64,000 nt of DNA. It comes from Symsagittifera roscoffensis. Its lineage: Eukaryota > Xenacoelomorpha > Acoela > Convolutidae. The DNA lies in contig NC_087066.1 of assembly GCF_963678635.1 (NCBI RefSeq), forward strand, positions 11,826,517 through 11,890,516. The letters run 5' to 3'. Below, piece by piece: positions 58,437-64,000 of the stretch. The notes beneath the pieces were generated by a model. The model had not been told where the DNA came from, ran no database searches, and saw only the letters and a program-made list of their open reading frames with translations. Position numbers and translations under genes: made by a program. The stretch's first letter is position 1. Every line of letters starts with the position of its first letter.

Positions 58437-60794
58437 CACGACCATATAAGCTGCTGAGACGACTTTCAATGTACGACAAATTTCAGAAAACGACATGGTA
58501 CCCAGGGAAAACAAAGTGGACCTGCTAGCTCTATTGGTGAGTAAGCTTAAAGTAATCGAAAAATTGATCCAGCAAATAGTTTTTTAAAAACTTCCAAAAG
58601 CTCAATTATTAGTAGAAATAACGCTAGAAAAGAAAAAGCGGACAGTACCAAAAAATTAACCAATATCTTTGCAAATTGGGAGATGATAACTGTGGAAATA
58701 CAGGGATAGAACGGAGAAGTGACAGTTGTCGTTAGAAGTGACGCTAGAAAAAGAAAGGCTGTTCGTGACAAAAAAAGACCCTGTTAACACAGAAAACATC
58801 TGATGACCTTGTGGACTGGAGAACAAACATCTACGAGTCTTAAAGGGACATGCAGTATAGCAGCCTAAAGAAAATAGGGAGCCATAACAGAGACGAATAT
58901 GTGTCTCTACGATCGGAAAGTGTTTAAAAATAATTGTCCGTAAGCCGATCATTCGCAAAAAGAGCACGGTTTGCCGGCATGGGGTGTATTACAAGCAATC
59001 CTCACGACCATACAATCTGCTGAGACAGCTTTCAATGGTGCAGTGAGGGTGTACGACATAGAACCCATGGAAAACGAAGTGGACTTGCTAGCTATATTTG
59101 TGAACAAGCGAGATGAAAACGAGAAAATGATCAGTCGAAACCCTATTGATGAACCACGAAAATCTCAATTGTACTTAGAAGAGACGCTAGAAAAAAAACG
59201 ACTCCTCACGACACAAAATCGACTCTGTTAACAAAGTCAACATCTGAGGACATTGTGAACTGGAGGAGAAATCTCTACGAGTAGTGAAGCTATAAGAAAA
59301 TAGGAAGCCAGAACAGAGAACAATTTGTCTCTACGATCGAATTGTGTTCAAAAAATTTCGTACATATGCCAATCATATGAACAAGAACACTGTTTACCGA
59401 CATGGGATGTAGAAAATAATTCAAAACTTTTTCAGTTAAAAGAAATAGAATCTTCTTGAGAGTGTCGAGACACCAATCCAATTTTGTTGTCGATCCCCTG
59501 CTTATAACAGCCCTTGGCGCACGAATATACAGCCCTTTTGCAGTGTACAAGGTTTTAGTGTCCTTGTTAGAGAAGACACACACGTTGCAAAACAAACCAG
59601 ACAACGCGAGCGTTATTGAAAAAAGTTTGCTTAGCAGTTGCTGTATTGTAGTAGCTGAACAGTGTAACCCATAGCTTGCATTGTTTTCTCCTAAAACGCT
59701 TCCAGATAATATGTCTAATTTTGTGGAAATTTTGGAAACTTTGACGAGTCATTATAACAAAAAGAAGCAAAAGTTTCACATCTAGGTGGGCAGCACCGCC
59801 GATCTTGTAGATAGTGACGAGTGTTGGATTTGTGAGGAAGAATTCAGCGAGAACATCCCAAACGTACTCGACCATAGTCATTTTGATGGCATTTTACTCG
59901 GTTTGGCGCCCACGGAAAAAAATAATTTCACGCTCACAATAAAAGTCAACCCTGCGTTTGCTCACAACCTCCATAACTTTGACATGCACCATGTGCTCGA
60001 AAACCTAAAGAATAGGAACTAAAGAAACTCATTTTCAGTATTTCACCGCAATGATGAAAAAATCATCTCACTGGCCTTTAGAGTATGGATCAGATCATAC
60101 ACTATTTATCAGGTATGTGTACAACATGTCTACCAGGACACCCGGTTTCTTGATAAATATCAGGCAAAACATGTAATGCATGTGGTTGTTCTCTGATGTA
60201 CATATGTTTCAGAACAAGAAAAAATTCTTGTGCTACCATTTCAAGGCTGTCAATTATTTAATCAATCTAAAGTTGATGTCTGATAAAACCCTTGTTTGCT
60301 TAAAATAAAAGCTCAATTTTTTTCAAGTCTCTTTTGTTGAATTTATCAAAAGTCTTAAAGCTTTTTAAAATTTCTGAAGTTTGAGATACTTAGAGGCAAA
60401 TTACCGTTTACTGCATTAAGCAATCATTCACAAACGACCATACAAGCTGCTGAGACATTTCTTAATGGTGCAGTGAGGGTGTACGACATAAAAAAAATAG
60501 AAAACGAAGCGGGTTGCCAGCTGTATTTGTGATTATGCGAGACAAAAATGAGAAATTGGTCAAACAAAACCCTACTGATGATTTTCAAAATGCTCAATTG
60601 TCATTAGAAGTGACGCTAAAAAAAGAACGGCTGTTCACAACACAAAAACGAGCTCTTAACAATGACAACATCTGAGGAATTTGTGAACTGGAGGACAAAT
60701 CTGTACGAGTCATATGGGGACATGCAGTATTGCAGTTTCACGATAAAGGGGAGCCAGAACAGAGAAAATTTTGTCTCAACGATCGGATTGTTTG
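58437..60794 (+). pseudogene. Polymerase-derived array unit 4
   Basis: N-terminal modules at 58463, 59031 and 60461; type 1 module 59430-60180; no type 2 module. The offset from unit 3 is about 3,672. The type 1 module here is the most open of its kind: 59786-60022 reads through SDECWICEEEFSENIPNVLD and on to the exonuclease-side FAHNLHNFDMHHVLENL block, because a TAA present in the sister copies is AAA here. Confidence 0.75.
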
Positions 60795-61513
60795 ATATAT
60801 GCTGATGTCACGACCATACAAACTGCTGAGACAACTTTCAATGTACGACAATTTTCAGTGCACGACATGGTACCCACGGAAAACGAAGTGGACTTGCTGG
60901 ATCGATTTGCGAATAAAAGAAACTTAATCGAAAAATTGATCCACCAAAACGCTTTTTAAAAACTTTCAAAAGCTCAATTGTTGGTAGAAAAAACGCTAGA
61001 AAATGCAAAAACCTACTGTACCGAAAAAATATTCTTTTTTTTGCTAATTGGAAGATGATAGCTGTGGACATACAGGGATGGAACGGAGACCGATTCTATC
61101 TATCATTGGATCAAATTCCATTCCCTCTTCATTAGTATGCATCTCATGGCAGCGGATAGAAAATTCAAGGAATATGCAGGATAATTGTGAACATGGTGAG
61201 GACTGTGCCAATCAGAGCTGCACCCTATTTGCCTCTGACAACAGATCTGCAGAAACACCAGACTTTGTTTCTGAACAATAAACATTTTGAAGACGAAAAA
61301 CGTTTTGTCTGTTGCTTTATTGCCAAATACCATCAGCAAAACAACATCGCACTCACTAAAGAAAAGATACCAAGTACGAAGGAGGATCAAGAGAAGTTTT
61401 ATGCCAAGCAAAGATACTCGAGCGAGCACGAGCCAATAAGTGACTACATCTAACCCAGGGCCATACAAGCTATTCCACGCTTCGAGCATACCTTCAAGTT
61501 AGTAAGCAAAAGT
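60795..61513 (+). pseudogene. Polymerase segment with the GSGW-to-catalytic-upstream region
   Basis: N-terminal module 16 at 60837, followed by IQGWNGDRF-type sequence (61065) and a segment absent from the other units. A GSG-stop block (61147-61158; tryptophan expected) is followed by 93 open codons: VRTVPIRAAPYLPLTTDLQK, NNKHFEDEKRFVCCFIAKYH, and EPISDYI, then one stop and PRFEHTFK. This is the P-[IL]-R-x-x-x-Y-[IL]-x-L-P ... D-x-[KR]-C-F-x-W block upstream of the exonuclease domain in Polinton polymerases. It is the best-preserved piece in the array and places the module order in the parental gene. Confidence 0.75.
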
Positions 61514-61948
61514 TTATTTCATGCTTTCACCCCTGTCGCTTTTTCCTATCAGTCCAGCGTCAAACGCAAAATATCAAAATAACTAAATAAATACACATTC
61601 GTCGAAAAAAGATAATTCAATTTTTTTTCAGGTAAAAGAAGTAGAATGCATTTGAGAATGTCGAGATACCAAACCGATTTTGTTATCAATCCACTACTTA
61701 TAAATTATATAGGAATGCATCGCTATGTAGTGATACAAAATCTTAAAATGATAAAGAGTAAACGCTAGAAACGAAAACTCAGATCACGAAACCAGCTCTG
61801 CAAAAGTTTTTTCAGGTTTTCCTCAGCAGAACGACTGGACAGACGTGAATTAGTTGCAAAACTTGTAATGGTTTTCAAATTTCTGAAGTTTGAGATACTG
61901 ACAGGCATGTTACCGTTAACTACATTCAGCAATCATTCACAAACGAAC
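61514..61948 (+). pseudogene. Terminal remnants of the array
   Basis: Short pieces of both module types: GAATGTCGAGATACCAAACC like type 1, CTCAGCAGAACGACTGGA like type 2, and the lead-in GTTTGAGATACTGACAGGCA to CAATCATTCACAAACGA. They mark the right end of the amplified region. Confidence 0.7.
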
Positions 61949-62335
61949 GAATATTATTTCGATATTTAAAATTTTTTCTTTCTAATTAAGCACGTAGTTG
62001 AGTTCGGCTTAACTGTGGCATCTGCTGCAGAATCGATAATTTTTTCTAGTTCATTTGTAATGGGTGTCATCTCTGCTCTATTGGATGGTAAAAATAAAAT
62101 TAACAGTAGCCAGTTCAGTGTTTATTTTGTACGCATTTGGTTGCATCAAGTTGCCTTCAGCGATGATCAAATTGCTGAATATCACGGTGTGATTTGAAAA
62201 AAGTGGTGTGATTTATATTCAAGTCAATTTTTTATGACCATCGGAATATTTTATTATAAATAATATTTAAGCATTTGTGTTTTCCTGCCATTGTTAGTTA
62301 AACAAATTCTGTATCTTTATCTATATCTTTATTTA
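61949..62335. other. Stretch with one unassigned ORF
   Basis: An open frame from about 61991 to 62197 (+) follows an acceptor-like TTCTTTCTAATTAAG. It reads EFGLTVASAAESIIFSS, then VMGVISALLDGKNK and WLHQVAFSDDQIAEYHG before a stop. Composition is protein-like and it could be a terminal exon. I do not recognise it and found no partner exon. Confidence 0.25.
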
Positions 62336-62969
62336 TAAGTTGGAAATAGTTACGTTTCCATTTCTGCTAATCTCTCCTTGGTTTTCAATTTTCAGCCAAC
62401 CAAAAGAAGCTGGCTTTTTTCAAGGCGTAGTGGTTCCTGGAATTTCAATGATGTATGTGTGTATTACAAGATGAAAAACAATTAAAATAAAAGACTTCAA
62501 TTTTACGGCAACCCAACTTTGTTTATTTTGTCGCATGAGTCTTCAAACACCAGTAGAATATTTTAAATCAGTATCAATTTGTCAGATCCATCAAACTTCA
62601 CAAACTGCCCTCATTTATTTTTCAAATTATTCAATAAGGTAGCACAAACTGAAATATTCGGTATGGTTATTTTTCAAATTATTCGGTATGGTAGCACAAA
62701 ATGCCCTCAATTTTTTTTTCAAATTATTCGATATGGTAGCATAAACTAAATTCAATCAAACAATTTTCAAAAACAAACTGAGATTTTTTCACAGCTTAGT
62801 TGTGTCCAAGAAAATTTATAGATACAAACAATTAGTAATAAAAAATCTTATAGTCATTTGATAGATAAACACCACTTCTGATATGAAACCTTAGCATCAT
62901 TACAATTTTTCCAAGATGTTTGTTTGTTGCTAGTTTGATCATAAACAAAATCGGTAACTATATCCTACC
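62336..62969. repeat. Direct duplication, copy 1
   Basis: Same order of sequence as 63477-64000: AGTTGGAAATAGTTACGTTT, TTTTCAATTTTCAGCCAA, GTGGTTCCTGGAA, TTTTGTCGCATG, GGTAGCACAAACT and ATATCCTACC. About 15-20% diverged by eye, and copy 1 contains an internal ATTATTCGGTATGGTAGCACAAA expansion. The CAGCCAA stretch has an acceptor-like context, but no conserved frame spans both copies. Confidence 0.8.
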
Positions 62970-63017
62970 AAACTCATCATTTTCTATTTCATTTATCTTC
63001 AGATTTTGTTATTGATA

Positions 63018-63053
<36 letters not shown>

Positions 63054-63476
63054 AACTCTGACTCTTTATCTATATCAACTTTTTCTTTTTTCTTTTGGAG
63101 GTTGATAATTTTTTTGTTGATTTCATAAATCAGTTTTTTTTATACTTTTGAACAATTAAAAAACTTAAATCGAGTATAACCTAAGTAAGCAGTAGTCATT
63201 TTTTAAAGTATTGTCATGCATTTATACTAGATCATTGGCAAAAGTTTTCAGTTTTCTCAAGAAACACAATTTTCTTTACAGAAATTTTTGAAATTCCTCA
63301 AGTAGGCCACTGTAGCATAGACCCAATTATATTCCGGTCTGTTGTCTGGACACTAAAACTAGCCTGGAATATAAACGCCTCGTTTGTTGTCTAACCTTTT
63401 GAATATACTTATAACGTTGGAAGTGTATGAACTGATCAATCACCGGGATGTCAACCTCTGAAGTCATCCCAGCACA
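62970..63476. other. Spacer between duplication copies, with a (TC)n microsatellite
   Basis: (TC)15 at 63020-63049. Otherwise nothing recognisable. Confidence 0.6.
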
Positions 63477-64000
63477 TAAGTTGGAGATAGCTACGTTTCC
63501 ATTTTTGCTATTCTCTCCTTGTTTTTCAATTTTCAGCCAAACGAAAAAGCTTGTTTTTTCGGGGTGCAGTGGTTCCTGGAACTTCAAGGTTGTAAGTGTG
63601 TATTACAAGATGAAAAGTAATTAAAATAAAAGAGTTCATTCTCGGGCAACCCAATTTTTTTTTATTTTGTCGCATGTGTCTTCAAATAACAGTAGAATTT
63701 TTCAATCAGTATCGAACCGTCAAATCTATCAAATTCCACAAATTCCCCTCAGTTATTCTTCAAATCATTCGGTATGGTAGCACAAACTCAATTCATTCTT
63801 TCAATTTTCAAAATAAACCTGCAAATTTTTCACAGCTGAGTTGCATCCAAGAAAGTTTATAAATACAAGAAGTTAATAATAGAAAAATGTATGGTCATTT
63901 GAAAAATAAACAGCATTTCTGATATTACAATTACAATTTTTCCAAGATAATTGTTCGTTGCTAGTTGGATCATAAATAAAATCTGTAACCATATCCTACC
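63477..64000. repeat. Direct duplication, copy 2 (reaches window edge)
   Basis: Partner of 62336-62969. The 86-codon minus-strand ORF at 63327-63587 crosses its left boundary and is not supported as a gene. Confidence 0.8.

Noticed and set aside
48619-59881. Series of hydrophobic minus-strand ORFs up to 147 residues, conserved between array units (for example 52620-53063 and 55764-56207).
   Set aside because: They are antisense to the polymerase-derived modules, and their conservation is simply nucleotide identity between tandem copies. The plus frames carry the recognisable polymerase blocks.

Overview
This is an AT-rich eukaryotic (metazoan) genome window. The evidence is a spliced gene for an animal extracellular-matrix protein, large introns and intergenic spacers, and a dense load of MITEs, foldback elements, Ty3/gypsy, LINE and Polinton/Maverick-type debris. 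There are no operons, no bacterial-type coding density and no RNA gene that I can support. The species cannot be named from the sequence; a non-vertebrate animal is the best guess.

Layout. (1) 1-4540, minus strand: the 5' end of a FRAS1/FREM-family gene. Exon 1 carries a signal peptide. A 3.84 kb intron is loaded with MITEs, and exon 2 runs off the left edge. The two exons join in phase and both match the pre-CSPG N-terminal region of FREM proteins. (2) 4541-28000: no confident gene. It holds hAT-type MITEs with 8-bp target duplications, a second MITE family with GTTAAC-type termini and perfect 8-bp duplications, a tandem segmental duplication that records MITE insertions before and after it, clusters of the palindromes CAGATCTG and TAATCGATTA, and several long foldback elements. 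One 115-nt exon-like segment lies at 22652-22766. (3) 27600-32940, minus strand: broken Ty3/gypsy pol. One RT-RNaseH-integrase copy is fused head to tail to a second, internally deleted RNaseH-integrase copy, with LTR-like pieces nearby. (4) 33000-43400: mostly non-coding, with a 97-bp x4 tandem repeat, a LINE reverse transcriptase fragment, another hAT MITE, a palindrome around a (TA)n tract, a 200-bp assembly gap, and a coding-like minus-strand piece abutting the gap. (5) 43395-61948, plus strand: the most striking region. A duplicated degenerate zinc-finger segment leads into a decayed protein-primed-type family B DNA polymerase pseudogene. About 14 kb of tandemly amplified, mutated copies of the upstream and exonuclease-side part of the same gene class follow. 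I count 16 copies of the N-terminal module and none of the polymerase palm. (6) 61949-64000: a short unassigned ORF and a roughly 0.6 kb direct duplication.

Only the FREM-like gene looks functional. Everything else recognisable is mobile-element derived. The unusual feature is the local amplification of one half of a Polinton-type polymerase gene into a higher-order array. One 2.8 kb block of it recurs at a 3,144-bp offset, nearly identical wherever I compared it.
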